Assembly: GCA_029215795.1 (NCBI GenBank)
Contig: JARDYH010000003.1
Location: forward strand, 257,432,562 to 257,496,561
Direction: 5' to 3'
DNA: 64,000 nt
DNA from: Anniella stebbinsi
Lineage: Eukaryota > Chordata > Lepidosauria > Squamata > Anniellidae
Shown in pieces: positions 1 through 13,400 of the stretch (positions within the stretch are counted from its first letter, which is position 1; the number at the start of each line of letters is the position of its first letter). The position numbers and the translations under genes are program-made. The notes beneath the pieces are model-generated. The model was not told where the DNA came from and did not search any database. It saw only the letters and a list, made by a program, of their open reading frames with translations.

Positions 1-545
1 CAAAATATAAAACAACAGTATAAAAACATAGTATAAAAGAACACAAGCAGGATAAAACCAAGCAGCAATATAGATTTCAAATGCAAATTTAAAACAACAA
101 AATTAAAAATTAGACTAATAAGTTGTTAAAATACTGAGAAAATAAAAAGGTCTTCATCTGGCGTCTAAAAGAGTATAATGTAGGTGCCAGGCAAACCTCT
201 CTAGGGAGCTCATTCCACAGCCGGGGTGCCACAGCAGAGAAGGCCCTCCTCCTGGTAGCCGCCTGCCTCACTTCCTTTGGCAGGGGCTCACGGAGAAAGA
301 CCCCTGAAGATGATCTTAGGGTCTGGGCAGGTACATATGGGAGGAGGCATTCCTTCAGATACCCTGGCCCCAAGCCGTTTAGGGCTTTGAATGTTAATAT
401 TAGCACTTTGTATTGGGCCCAGACCTGGACTGGCAGCCAGTGAAGCTGGAAAAGGACTGGTGTTGGCCAGTCCCTGTTAACAGTCTAGCTGCCCTGTTCT
501 GTACCAGTTGAAGTTTCTGGACAGTTTTCAAAGGCAGCCCCACCA
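1..545 (-). mobile_element. CR1/L2-clade LINE fragment, ORF2 C-terminus
   Basis: Read on the minus strand, 110-406 encodes the tail of a non-LTR retrotransposon ORF2, with the pattern LGPGYLKECLLPY, LRSSSG, RRRAFSAVAPRLWNELPREV and FRRQMKTFLF, typical of the region after the reverse transcriptase in CR1/L2 elements. The remainder resembles flanking LINE sequence. The left end runs off the window. The exact clade cannot be fixed by eye. Confidence 0.75.
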
Positions 546-555
546 TAAAAATCAG

Positions 556-1085
556 TCACACACAATTCAGAAATCCATGATTAATATAACCGGGAGGCAA
601 GGAGGTGGTCAATACAAACCATAATAAGCACAATAATCCAAATACAAAGAAATACCATAAAATATAACCTAAAGCAATATAATGTGAAAGGTGTTCACAA
701 ATATACAAAATCTCCCCCTGCTCACAGCCTAGAATGAACATCAGAAAAGCAGCCCAGAACAATTGGACCATAACAAATGTCCAAATGCTTGGGAAAGTAA
801 GTATGCCTTTAACTGGCACTAAAAAAGATGACGGTGTTGGTGCCAGATGAGCTTCCTTGGAGAGAGCATTCCAGAAACACGGGGCTATCACAAAAAAGGC
901 CCTTTCCCAAACTCCCTCCCTCCCAAGCTTCTTGTGTGGGGGGCACACAGAGAAGGTCCTCTGAAGCTGACCTCAGGGACACGGTAGATTCATACTGGAA
1001 GAGGCAGTCTGTGAGGTATGTAGGGCTTTATAAGTTAAAACCAGCACTTGAATTTGGCCCGGAAACAAGTTATGATTTGTGGTAT
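556..1085 (-). mobile_element. Second decayed CR1/L2 LINE fragment, same orientation
   Basis: Minus-strand translation around 830-948 gives ERAFFVIAPCFWNALSKEAHLAPTPSSF, a diverged copy of the ORF2 tail in 1-545. The plus-strand text 'gagagcattccagaaacacg ... aaaggccctttccc' and the following 'gggctttataagttaaaacc' correspond to the same consensus. It is more diverged than the neighbour and has no intact frame. Confidence 0.6.
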
Positions 1086-1343
1086 TCAGGAAAGTGTATC
1101 AAGTCTCCTTTTTTAAATTGGTGTGGAGAAGGAAAGAAGATCGCAAAAGATAAATATTAAATAAGTCAGCATTGCATAACTAAAGGCTATACTAATCCAA
1201 TTGCTATGCTGTGTGAACTTTTAGCAAGTTTAATAAATGGTAATGGCAAAACCCTCTGCCCAGCAAAAATATCGCTTTGTACGTAGATGTCTTTCAGTCT
1301 AAAAGTAATTAACTTCAGTTTCTGGTCTTTGTCTGATGAACAG

Positions 1344-1406
1344 CCCGACAGTAACGATTTTTTGGACAGTTCAGAAGAAATATACTACACTGCAAGATCT
1401 AATCTG
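1344..1406 (+). CDS. MAP4K3: MAP4K3 coding exon, first in window (63 nt, phase 0-0)
   Basis: Encodes 21 residues starting [20 protein letters not shown]. The acceptor is the AG of 'tgatgaacag'; the donor is 'gtactt' after the Leu codon. Both ends fall between codons, so skipping the exon keeps the frame, as expected for a cassette exon. Known human MAP4K3 isoforms differ by 21 residues, which fits this segment. Confidence 0.9.
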
Positions 1407-4400
1407 GTACTTTCATCTATTGCTTTTTTGCTTTGTGTGTGTGTATTTGTCTTTTATTTTCCAAAGTGAAATGTTTTTGTTCCGTTGCCCTGATGCTTTT
1501 GCCATCTGTAGAATGCTCAAAATGTCTACTAAACTCCCCAAATAACGGAGCAGTAAAATTACTCATTTTAATGAATAATTTCAGTCTTGCATTCTGACAT
1601 ACTAACATTTCTCACAATGAGTTTTATAATCTCACAATCATTACACTAATATTAGTTTATAAGGCAATAATGAAGTGTTAGTTAGATTAGCAATTTTAAT
1701 AACAAGGTACTTGAGCGTATAAATCACAAATGGTGACAAATAGCTTGGGGAAGGAAGGGATAGAGGGCAAGCTGAAAAACGTGGCATGTAAGTATTTCTA
1801 CAGTATCTTCCACCTCTTCTAACACGTATTGTCTTTATCTAACGTTAGTACAACAATTTAGTGTTCAAAACATCTATCTTAGCCAAGAAATCCTATCTTT
1901 TGAGAGCTACACCTCCCCTTTCAATTTAAGCAGCATAAAGGGATTTTAAATTTTTAATATGCTTTGCCAAATGCTTAAATGTTGCTTATCGGTGTTGAAT
2001 AACTCCATTAAAAATCAGCATTAATAAGGTATTTATAAAAAGCTTCCATTGCTTATTATGGATCCCAGCTCCCATTAGGTACAGGCTATTGACTTTCTCA
2101 TTGGCATACAAATGTCAGCCTTCAAGAATTTGCCTGTTTTTATAGCTCCAATAATTCTGTCTTTGCTGTGGCCGGGGCCATGGCTGGGGGACATCCCCTG
2201 AGTGGAGTTGTTCCGTTTCATCATTTTAGAGTCTAAACCCCCTGGTGCTCCAGGGGATGCTCCAGACAGTAGAAAGGTGAAGAGGTGAACTTTTCTGACT
2301 TCTCCTTTTCCTCTGCAGACCTGGGTGCCCTCCAAAAGATTTGGTCCGGAGGGTTGGGGAACATTCTGTAACAATGGGGGAAGGAAGAATTGGATAACAT
2401 TACTTCTTCCACGCCCTTCCACCAACACAATCCCTCTACTGGTCAGAAGCATTCTGTGGATGGAAGGAGACCTTCCATTTGCTGGAGGTTACATTTGGAA
2501 CCAACTTTCTGCCTCCAGGTACTTCTGTTGAACAGTGGCTTCCAGCTGGCTCTGTGAGCACAAGTCCGGACCAGCATTCCATAGCCATCTCCCCAAACAC
2601 TCCTGCAACATTAAACTATGATATCATTTTTTTTAAAATGTACTATTTCTGCTTCCACGTTTTAGAAAAAACGTATAGTAATTACAATTTCTCTGGCAAA
2701 GTAAACAAGCAGAAGACCGCATAATGTGTTGGTTCATTTTATGGGTTTCTGCGCTGAACATAACATGCTGTGCGTCATCTGTTTTCACAAACATTAACTT
2801 TCTTATTAGGAAGTTTATACTTGACTTTCTGCCAAAGATATTTCAGCATTGTGCAGACAGTTAAAGAGAAATGTGAGAAAAAGCTTGTCTTTTAGAATAT
2901 CCTTTGGCATCTCCAATGCCTGTGCAGTTTTCACAAAGCTTGTAGTGCTTTCTAACATTGGGAAAGATGGGGTCCGTGGCCTTTTTAATTACTACATCAC
3001 CCCCAGGATTTTACCCACAGCGAGATTGTTAGTAGGCCCAGACTGTGGGCTTGCTTTCTCTCTTCTCTGCTCCCTTCTCAGCGGGCAGAAGGTAACAGTG
3101 AACTTGGGAGGTGTTATGTGCATTTGAGCATGACTTCTTCTTGACTATAAGGTGGAACATTCTAGAAATTGGATTCTTTCTCACAGAATCAGTGATCCCC
3201 TGTTTGTTTGACTACAAGGCCTCCCAGTTTAGTCAAAAACCTGGTTCGCATGTTGCAGTCAATTCTTGGGTTGTTTAACCCAGGAATTGATGGAGATCTT
3301 GGGAGTGAGCACATTGCCTCGCGCCTGCTCATCCGTTTTCAGGACATCACAAAACAATCCAGGAGTGGGGCAATCTTCACTTGTTAATTGAAAATGGAAC
3401 TGGCGAAAGGGCAGTAGGTAATGCCCAGGAATAGGCCGTGGCGTGTGAACTGGCTCATTACATTCTACACACTGTAATGAGAATGGGAGAGCGAGTATAT
3501 GAGCCCAAGGCCCACTCCTAATCAAATCCAAGGAGCAAAATTGTGTCTGAACAGGCACAGTGTTTTAATAAAAATCTTCAGAATACCTGTTAAGGTGGGC
3601 ACCAAGCATAGAATAGAACAATAAATCATCTCTGGAAAATTCCCATCTGCTTGGAATCGATGCTTATCTCCAAAGTCAGCATAAAGCAGCATAGTTAGAT
3701 TTGTTACCATCATTATAGTCCAAGCCATGCAAGCCACTTTAAAAAGTGATTTTAAAACAGGCTTCTAAAGTAACAGCCCCATTTGATGCATGTCTGCTTG
3801 GAAGTAAGTCCCACTGAGTTGCATCCAGCAGTAACTGGGCATAGGACTGCAGCCTGATGAAGTTTTTACATGTCTTCTAGAAACTAGTCCTGTTATTTGC
3901 CTTGCTGAATGTAGAAGATTTGGGTGGCTGTGCCTGTTTTTTCTCATATATATAAGTTGATGTATTTCAACTGGCCTGGTCTCTAAGCTTATGTTAAGTA
4001 ATAAACTCCTGTACCACACAATCCTATGCATGTCCACTCAGAAGTAAGTCCCATTGAATTCAGTCGGGCTTACTCCAAGGTAAGTTGGTGTAGGGTTGCA
4101 GGCTTAGTTTACTTTTCAGTAGTTGATCTCCACAGAGTGATCTCGCTGTGATTCTACGAAACTGCCTGGCGTAGGGGCCATTTGTGTCTAGCAAGCTGTA
4201 GCTTAGTCTTTACAGAATCATGAGTGAGTTCCCTTCTTAAGATGCTTTTAAAGAATATTCAGCACAACGGATACTACTTATATCAGCCGAAAACTGGAGC
4301 CATCTTAAGTTTAAAAAAAATCATGGTCATGATCTCTTCTAAAATGTTAACAAAGGTATGCATCTCATTTTAGCCTTTTCTCTTATATCTAAGCACGCTT

Positions 4401-7400
4401 ATGTCAAGCACGCTTACTGCTTTTGCTGAATCTTTTGTTAAAATGTTACATGAGAGGACTGAGTTAGAATGAATTAGTTTCATAGCTCAGCTCTGAAAGC
4501 AGTAGGTCTGACAGCATCATCTGACAACCTCATTCTGTATCCTCATATCGCTTATGCTAAATCCTGTACTAACCAGCAATTGGGAGCCCTTTAGGACAAC
4601 TGTTTTATAAATGAGTTCCCTTTAAGGCTCTTGTAGAAGCTTGAGTATGTCATCTTTTTGATCACAACCTCTGTTCTGTTTTTTGGACTTTTCTGTTCTT
4701 CCTCCATCCCATCTGCTCTTTTTTTTTTACCACCTACCTTGCTGAAGAGTTCTAGAGAACTTGAATGTTTGCACAATCTGTTGTGTTTTGGTTTGATCCT
4801 AATAAAGAAATTTCCCAGCTGTGGATTTTGGACTTTTTCCCCAGTGGACTAGCATGACTGCCTTTTGGGTTTTTTAAAATTTTTTTATCAAATGATGTTT
4901 CCTTTTTTAAAGTGTATTTAATTGCAGTTCCTTTCATTCCATCATTACTCAGATAGTGAGGTCTTTCAAAACAGTACTTGGATCACTGCCAAAAGAATCT
5001 TTCAATATTTCCTGCTAAACCATTAAATACCTGTGGCAATTTAATTTTCATTTGATTTCCTAAAGTCACCGTGTTTTGCACAATAGCACAGTTATGTATT
5101 AGATTTGTATTCAAGCACTAATTTAGTGTAGTAGGTAAGAGATGGAATGATGAATTTGGAAGTCCTGTCTTTGAGTGTTGCTTCTTCCATGAATTCGCAA
5201 ATGGAGGACCAAAGCCAAGCCAGCTTTGGTCCTCCATTTGCAATATGGAGATAACATTCACCTATCTTTTATTAGGGTTATTGTAAGGATTGTTACAAAA
5301 TATGTAAAACCCTTTGAATCCTCTAAAACAGTCTATGTAGAGATACGAGTAGTAGTATTACTACTAGTATATACTACAACCGATATACTACTAGTAGTAT
5401 TTACTAGTATTTTATACTGATACTAGTAGAATGATAATTTTCAACTCCTAAAAAATAATCATCAGCTCCCTGACAGTGTACCCTTCCTGAAAACGTGCTT
5501 ACAGCTTTTCCAAATACAAAAAACTAGAGAACAAGGCAAAAATAAAAGCATCAAGTATACACCTGTATAAAACAAAATTTCTCTACTGTATCATGCATTC
5601 AGTTGTTCAAAGAATAACTGTTTGTTCTCTTAGCACTTAAATTAAATGGACTGAACCAGAGCCCAAACGAAGAATCTCTTTTCTGACTAGCTGTGCAAAT
5701 CGTTTTTCACTGCATGCCAACAAATAGTCTGTAGTGATTATTCAAGTCTTAAATGCCCTTTTACTTAAAAAAATAAAAATGTAGAAGTCTGCCTTGAGGG
5801 ATTGCATCAATGCTTTGCATAGACCTAAGCTTTAGAGTTTGCTTTCATACAATGGGATGGGTCTAGACTTGCACTCAGCAGGTACTGGAGGGGAGGGGAG
5901 GGGAGGTGATGATTTTCTTTGATTCTTCCTGCAGCCCTCAGAACCACCTCACATCCTGCCCCAGAGGTTTGGGGGGACCATTCAAAACGGTGTGGAAGGT
6001 GGCACTGGGGCCTGTAGGGGGAAGGTTGAATTGGAGAAAATCCCCACCCTGCCCCCTTCTTCCCGTGAGAAGCTTCTGCTTGGTCACAGCTCCCTTTGCC
6101 GACAGAAGGAGCCCTTCTATTCACAGAGGGGTACGTCTGGATTGAGCCCAATGATTTTTAAAATAGTTTTAATCAACATGGAAGAAAAGTTTTTGAGCGC
6201 TTTGCTTCACACATCAAAGAAGGTTCTTGATCCCTGTGGTGAGGGAGGGTGAGGGAGGGCTCACCTCCCCCCGCACCTCGGGCCACGCCTGAGCCATGCT
6301 GTGTAACGAAGCTGTGTGTGTGAGCAGCACAATCCTTCTATTGCCATTGCTCTTTTCTTCTAGGGGAAAGGATTGTATCAATAGGCTAAATCACATGTTT
6401 TCTTGAAGGAATGGTGGAGCATCTGCAAGCTTTCACTCTCGCCACCGTTACCAAAGCCCCATTCTGCTGAGTAGCTGAACTGTTTTAAGACCAGAAACGA
6501 AAGATGAACAATCCCAGATCTACCACTGGAAGGGAGAAATGTTTTGCTGTGGTTCTGCACCCAAATATTTATACTCAAAACATACTATGGGTGAAATCCA
6601 ACATCGCATGAGTGGAAGTCGTGTGATGGGACTTCCCCCGTCTCTCCTCCAACAAATCTATTCTGGAGGATAGACCAATCTTCCAGACCAGATTTTGAGA
6701 GCATGCGGGGGGCTGCAGGGGGAAGAGGAATCACTCCCTCCTCATTCTGTCAGTGGGAGAACGTAATTGGATGTCACCCTATAAAGCCACTTCTGATGAC
6801 ACTGTCCTATGCAGATGTTTATTGCAAATGCCTTATCGCCCAGTACTAATATCCATTATCGAATTATCAGAGTGTAGTGCAATTTCATTCCCTTGGACCT
6901 GATATGGTTAACTATCCCACAGTATTGTTTGGAAAAACCAAAAACAAGACTTGGTTACTCTAGCTGTGCTAGATAATTACTTCTATTTGTACCGTATAAT
7001 GTAATTGATATTAGTCCTTTTGCACACTTTGGCCAGGTTTACACAATCAGCAGGGGAAACCCATACTGGGTTGTTTCCCATCTCTCATGCAACTGGCATT
7101 TACCTAATTACCCACACCACGTTGTCCAAACCTGGCAAGCAACGGGGATGGCTTCCAACCCACCGTATAGCCCCTACAATAAGCCATGGGTTGTGGGGTG
7201 GGTTAGAAGCTGCCCCTGCTGCACGCCAGGTTCAGATGACATGGAAACCCGTGATGCAGTGCAGGTAAATGCTGATCGCGTGAGCAGAGGAAACAACCTA
7301 TACTGCGTTGTTTCCCCCTGCAATCATGTGAACCCAGCCTATGTGAAAACTGCTGATTTTGCATGTGTGCACATGTATGCCTTTTGTCTTTCATGTGCAT

Positions 7401-10400
7401 ATGTGACAAAAATATGATTTGAGTATTCTAAATCTGCATTAAAAAGCCAACTATGCAAACTAAGATGGTGGTGATTTCTCTCTCTCTTGCCCTAGTTTTA
7501 GAAGGTTTACTTTCCCACACAGAACTATGCAAGGACAGCATAGAAAAGAATTCCTTGTTAAAGTGTAATGCTGTAACTATATCTAGCCTGAAATGCAAGT
7601 TATTTTTAAAGCACATAGTAATAGTAGTTTAGAAAGACATCAAACATAATATGATGCTCAAATTTTAGTCTATTGATGCTAACAGAGAGCAGAGTAGTAA
7701 ACTGACTTTAAACAAAGGTTTAGGCCTTTGAATAATACAAACGTAAACCACACTGACAGGTGTCACTTTCCATAAAAATGTTCCTGTAAGATTTCTAATG
7801 TACGGTGACAGATGAAGGATCTCTTTACATTTTGTAGAGCTTTGCTTATTTTCTCTTATTAACTTTTCTGTCACTGCTGTAGACTGCATATTTCTGTGGA
7901 TATGCTCTTCACAAATTGAGAGAGACATTTTGCCTCTGCCCAGCCATAAGATCTCGAGTTTCCATTTTTATGCGCATGTATTTAGTAGGTGCAATTGCTA
8001 CAACTCTCTGGGCAATGTCCAGTGTTGCGCGAGTGGATGTCTGCTCATGCAGCAGAACTTCCCCACTCCCATGCCCCCCACCAAAACTGCTCTGGAGGGT
8101 CCTCCAACCCCCCTGAGCAGATGCGGAGGGCTGTGGCAGGGGAGGAAGAAACTGTTTCACTGATGATGCTTTTCCATTGGTAGATGGACACCGTTACAAT
8201 CCCCTAAACTATAAGCAACAGTCCTTAAGTCTTTCACATGACATTTCACTGATTCGTGCCTGCCTCCTGCCATTTAAAGAACCATTTAAGCCATTCTTAC
8301 CTTATTGGGAACCCCTGGTGGCATATAATAACTCTAGCAATTATCCCTTCTCAGACTCTGGTCACGTAAAGACCTATAAACATTTTGCTTATTTTAATTT
8401 GAATAGTTCTACAGACACAGCTTTTGGCTGCATAGGGATTTTACAGCTTACTGGGTTTCCCTTCTCATCCAAATGCCTCGAATCCCCAAAACATTTCTGA
8501 AATTCCCAAGTACTGCATCACTCTTCAAGAATTCATTTTGGAGGAACAATCGCTTCCTCCATAGTTTAACCCAGCATTCTTATTTACTATCTTATCTTTC
8601 CCCCCTTTTTCAAGTAATCAGGGGCTGTGTCATTAACCTTTGCTATCCGTCTTGTGGGAGTGGAATAGGATGGCTTCTTGACATCATCTTACCCTTCCCT
8701 TAGGCTTAGAAAAAGAAAACAAGTCATACTCCAGAACCTTTCTTGTTAAATGATTCTTGACCAATAAAATTAAGGGAGAGAGTTTACCTTGATGCAAGGT
8801 TGTGGTTTTCATTTCCTTGGAGCATATTTGTGCAGAATCATAAAGCTGGAAGGGGGCAACAGAAGCTATCTAGTTAAAGCTGCTGCTGTGAGACAAGGGG
8901 CCATTTCATCCACCAGCTCTCCTCCCAGTAGACAACTCATATTTGAATACTTTGACACAGCCTGTGGTGGTCGAAGAGGAGTTGGATTGGGGCATACAGC
9001 AATAGTATGTAAGGAAATAGGAATACATAACGGCAAGGAAAACTGTGTTCATGGAAAGGGACAGGAACCGTGCAAGCTGAGCACTGGATATCCTTCCCAG
9101 ATATTCTGGTTCCTCTGATGTTGGCTGAGATTGCCCATGTATATGTCTCCCATTTTGTTTTATGTCTGAGAGGGGTAAACGATCTCCAAAAGCAAAACCA
9201 CTCTAAACTATACACACACGCGAGAATGTGGAGGCTTCCAGGATTCTCAAAATCTGTTTCTATACTGCAAAGCTAGGATCCCTAGTTCACATTTAGTTGT
9301 ATCCATGTGGATGCCCAAACCGTTTTGCATTTCTGTTGGAGGCAGGTGGTGTTCAGATAGTTTTACAAGGTGGTCTGACTATGCCCAGATATAATGCAGA
9401 TCTTGGGCTGTGTACAACAACAGGCTTTCAGGGACGTTGAAGTTGTATGATGCAGCCAACATTTCTTGTTGCATAGGCGTTCGTCTTTCCAAGTGCCTTG
9501 GTGGTCAAACAGATTTTGTGCCTTTTTGTAGCGATTCAAAGCCAAAAAGATGTGAGCAACAATTACGCTATCATACCATCTTCACGTCTCTAAAAATGAT
9601 CTGCTTTCACTCTAGTTTCCCTCAGCAGAGTTCAGTTCATGGTACACGGCTTTCTCACCTCCCCCTTCCTGTGCCCCTGAAAATCTGCTCCTGACAATTT
9701 TGTATCGGGCTGCAGCAGGAAGGGGAAATCAGCAAAACATGGGGACACACCCACCCTTGTTCAAGTAGGAGTGCCTTTTTGCTCACGCACGGAACCTTTG
9801 CATCCGAACTATTGTCTGCATGCATCCACACATGCAGAATGTCATAAAACCTTGTATTTTGTTGCCCATCAGCATCCTTTCCTTACCCGTGTAGAAATTT
9901 TAGATTACAAGCATAGCGTTCCCTTAGAACAATGTAAGAAGCTGTTATTTACATTGCATCGTTTGGGTCCATATAAGAACCGCAGTAGCAAGTCAATAAT
10001 ATTTGAGTTCAGTAAAAGGGAAGGCCATGAGGTGAGACAGATCCATTAGTCTATTTCTTTATTTATTTTTGCGATGATTTGTTTTTTCTTAATAGGATTT
10101 GCAACTAGAATACGGCCAAGGTCCTCAAGGCAGTTACTTCTTGGGTACAAATAAGTGAGTATTTTTTTAGTAACTCCATTCTTCTTTTCCTCCCAACAGC
10201 AGTATCTTTAAATGTATTGATTTATTTAATCAGGAATTTTACATTTATATACAATGAAATCAGTTGTAAAGTTAAGGTGAAAGTGATTGATTAGTACGTA
10301 TTTTGAGACCAACATTTAGCTATTGTTCTTGCATATGTGGCTGAGGGATTTTTGCTGCTGGAAGGTGGATAGAAAGTCTGTTTTCTCACACTCTGTATCC

Positions 10401-13400
10401 TAACCGTGTCTATGTATGTATATATGTATGTGTATACGTGAATTGACTTTAGTGCCATGGGTTTAATCAAATTCCTGTTGCTTCTACAAGTGATAGGACC
10501 CTTTGAGAGAAAGCAGTGATAAATAATTTTGTAAAAACAAAAAGTACTTTCATGCTGCAGTCCAGCAATTTAAAGTGAATTCGTTTAGAATTAGTGTAAA
10601 TATGATAAAGTGAGAAAATAGTCCTTGAACATCCTAGGTTTTGCCAACCTTTTCTTTTCTTATGGCATCGCCTTTGGTTATTTTAGGGTGTTTTTTCATC
10701 TCTCCCCCTTTTTTATACTGGTAACTATATTTAGGATAAGCTATACTCCCTCTAATCTATGTAGAGATGATTGTCAGATGCAATAATTAGCATGCTGATG
10801 TACAGCTGAATACACTTTAATAGTAGCCTGTAATTAGTTCGCTTCAGATTGAAAATTCAGTGTTTCATCTATTATCTTAAATAACTGATGTAATTTATTG
10901 CATGGCTTACATATGTCAAATCATATAAAAACTGTCTGATTTTGTGTGCTTCTGCTAAATGTGTCCAGTCCTTGAATTTTGCTTCTATTTTTAAAGGAGC
11001 CTTCTAAAATCAGTTGAAGAAGAACTGCATCAGCGGTAATTCTTAACTTTTTCTCTTGATTGCAAAGTCCTTTTACTTGTACGCAGATGTCTCTTGTATC
11101 TCTTTGTCTAATGCTACTTGTTTGGCCGTATTCTTGTCAAGCGCTTACAGAGGTTCCTTTGCTTGTCTGTCTTGCAACGGTAGTTTACTAAATTAAAAAA
11201 CCAGCCTTTTTTAGGACTGCAGAGAACAAATCTTTGATAGCTGAATGCAGGTTGGCAATTTACATTCAACTGTGGTATCCCGTTTAACTCCTTAGGGGAC
11301 ACGTGGCACATCTAGAAGATGAGGAAGAAGTGGACAGTGATGATTCCAAACAGTAAGTCCTATAACCTTAAAACATATATCCGGTTCATAGACCATGGAG
11401 GAAAACTCATTCAAACTATCTTCTGTTTGTGAACTTTTCTCCTTCTCAATATTTAGATAAAGAGCACTCTCCTTATAGGCCCCCTCATATTAAGGGGACA
11501 AGTAGGGAAAGCAGACAGCGGGGACCCAGTCTGGTTCAGATGCAAGGACTGTCTTCCCAGGATTTACAACTTCTCGCGAAAGGCTTACACGAACTTGCAC
11601 CACGATCTGCAGAGGAAGCCCCGCTAAACCTTTCTTGGGGCTGCATATTTGTCCTTGGGAGAAGGGCTGTCGAGGAAATATGCAACAGATTCAAATGAGT
11701 TTGGGTTTCTATGAGTCTGACCTGTGGATTGCACAGCAGCCCGCCTTTTTCCATTCTGTAGACTTGTGGACCGGGTTTTCACTTCGGGGGTGGGGGGATT
11801 TGCGCTAATGTACATTAGCACTTATTAGCATTAACTAATGCACATTTGTGCAAGTGCGCATTATTGTAGCGCTAATGCGCAAATGTGAATTCGTACAAGT
11901 AGAACAAGATCCAATTCCATTAATATGCAGATGACAGAACAAAGACACCTGACGAGCCACAAAACACAAATGGAACTAATTTAACAAAATCCATACATCC
12001 CTACTTGAGAGTATAGTAGAGAAAAGCCATGTTCAACACTTGGTGCTCTCCCGATCCCATGCTGACATGAAAGGTTCCTCTCCCGCTAAGCAATCTACTA
12101 CCCTTTAACCTAGAACTGACCATGGACAAAGTCCAGACTGGTAGCTTCTTCCATTCAGTGCTACCACCTTACATAAAATCCTTTACATTCTTTGCCACAA
12201 TTGAAATAGCATCCCAGTACCTTTATTTGTGCTGACTTCCTATATGCGAAGAAACTTGTTTGAGAGGGATATCCTGTTTGGACTCCCATAGTGAATCTCA
12301 AAGGCTTCATTTTTAGAATTGAAACAGCTCCTTGGTAAGACTTGTATGTTGAATGTCCACTTCAGTGTGCCACCCACTGTGAATTAGTGTGAGAGTTCTC
12401 CCCCCATTTGGGGCAAGCCAAGATATTTTATCGTTTCTTGATTTACAGTGCAGTCCTATGCATACCTGCTCAGAGGCAAATCCCATTGAGGTCAGTGGCC
12501 TCACTTCCAGGTAAGTGGGGATAGAATTGTAGCATTAATTTATCATTAGGGTGCTTTGAGCAGGGTAATTTTAATACAAGTTAAGCAAACCTGTATTTTC
12601 AAAATCTATAGTAGTAATTCTGTGTTTACAAAAGACCATAAACATGCTATTATTTAACAGGTCAGTATTGGAGTTTGGAAAAAGACAATCGAGGAGAGAA
12701 AATGTGATTCCCCAGCAATATGTAGGGAGTCAAGTCAGTACCTTAAACCCAAATACTGGGTAAATAAAGTACTTTATAAACAGTGTTCATTTTCTGCTGC
12801 TATCTCATTTTCTAAGGCTGAACTTTAGAGCAGGCTTTTTCCTCAAGAGACATGAGCCTATATGGAAACAAAAAAAAAAGATCTTGACAAAGTGCCTTGC
12901 TATACATTTTAATTGGCTGTGGTCAAGATGAAATATGAAATTGACTTTGAGAAAAGCTAATATATCTCACACTCTCTTAGAGAAGATGAGCAAATTTCAT
13001 GATAGCGCTTCATTTTGAAAAGCCTGGCTATTATTCAGCACACAGTTGTACACATTTTAAGTTCCATTAATTTTACTAGAAATTGTGCATATAACATATA
13101 TGTGGGATTGCTATATGCAGCTAAATGTTCATGATCTGTAGGCTACTGAATCTTAAACCTTACTTTTGCATTCTGCCCCTGTCTTCCTCTGAGAAATCAG
13201 TCCCCTCTTATCGTAACTAATCTCTCCGTCTCACTCCAGTGATTGGTATTTAATCATGATTTGATCGGTTTTCTCCAATAGGTTTTGGGTTCCTAATTTT
13301 GGTGTCTTTTTAGGCATGGTGGAAAAATGTTTACTGCAAATTCTGTTATACTAAATCATGTTATGACCTTAAATCTGGGCTGGGCAATGTGTTCGCTATT

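Larger units (their letters stand above)
1407..10095 (+). other. MAP4K3: MAP4K3 intron (8.7 kb)
   Basis: No further exon recognised. It holds short interspersed repeats (3774-3856, 4016-4106), a perfect hairpin (5197-5241), a TACTAG-rich low-complexity patch (about 5345-5425), a TIR element (7031-7339) and a possible LINE scrap (8817-8880). The short open frames here show no recognisable protein. Confidence 0.75.

Noticed and set aside
12659..12771. A possible extra exon with 'aacag' acceptor and 'ggtaaat' donor
   Set aside because: Frames contain stops or give no MAP4K3-like sequence, and the flanking exons already join in frame.
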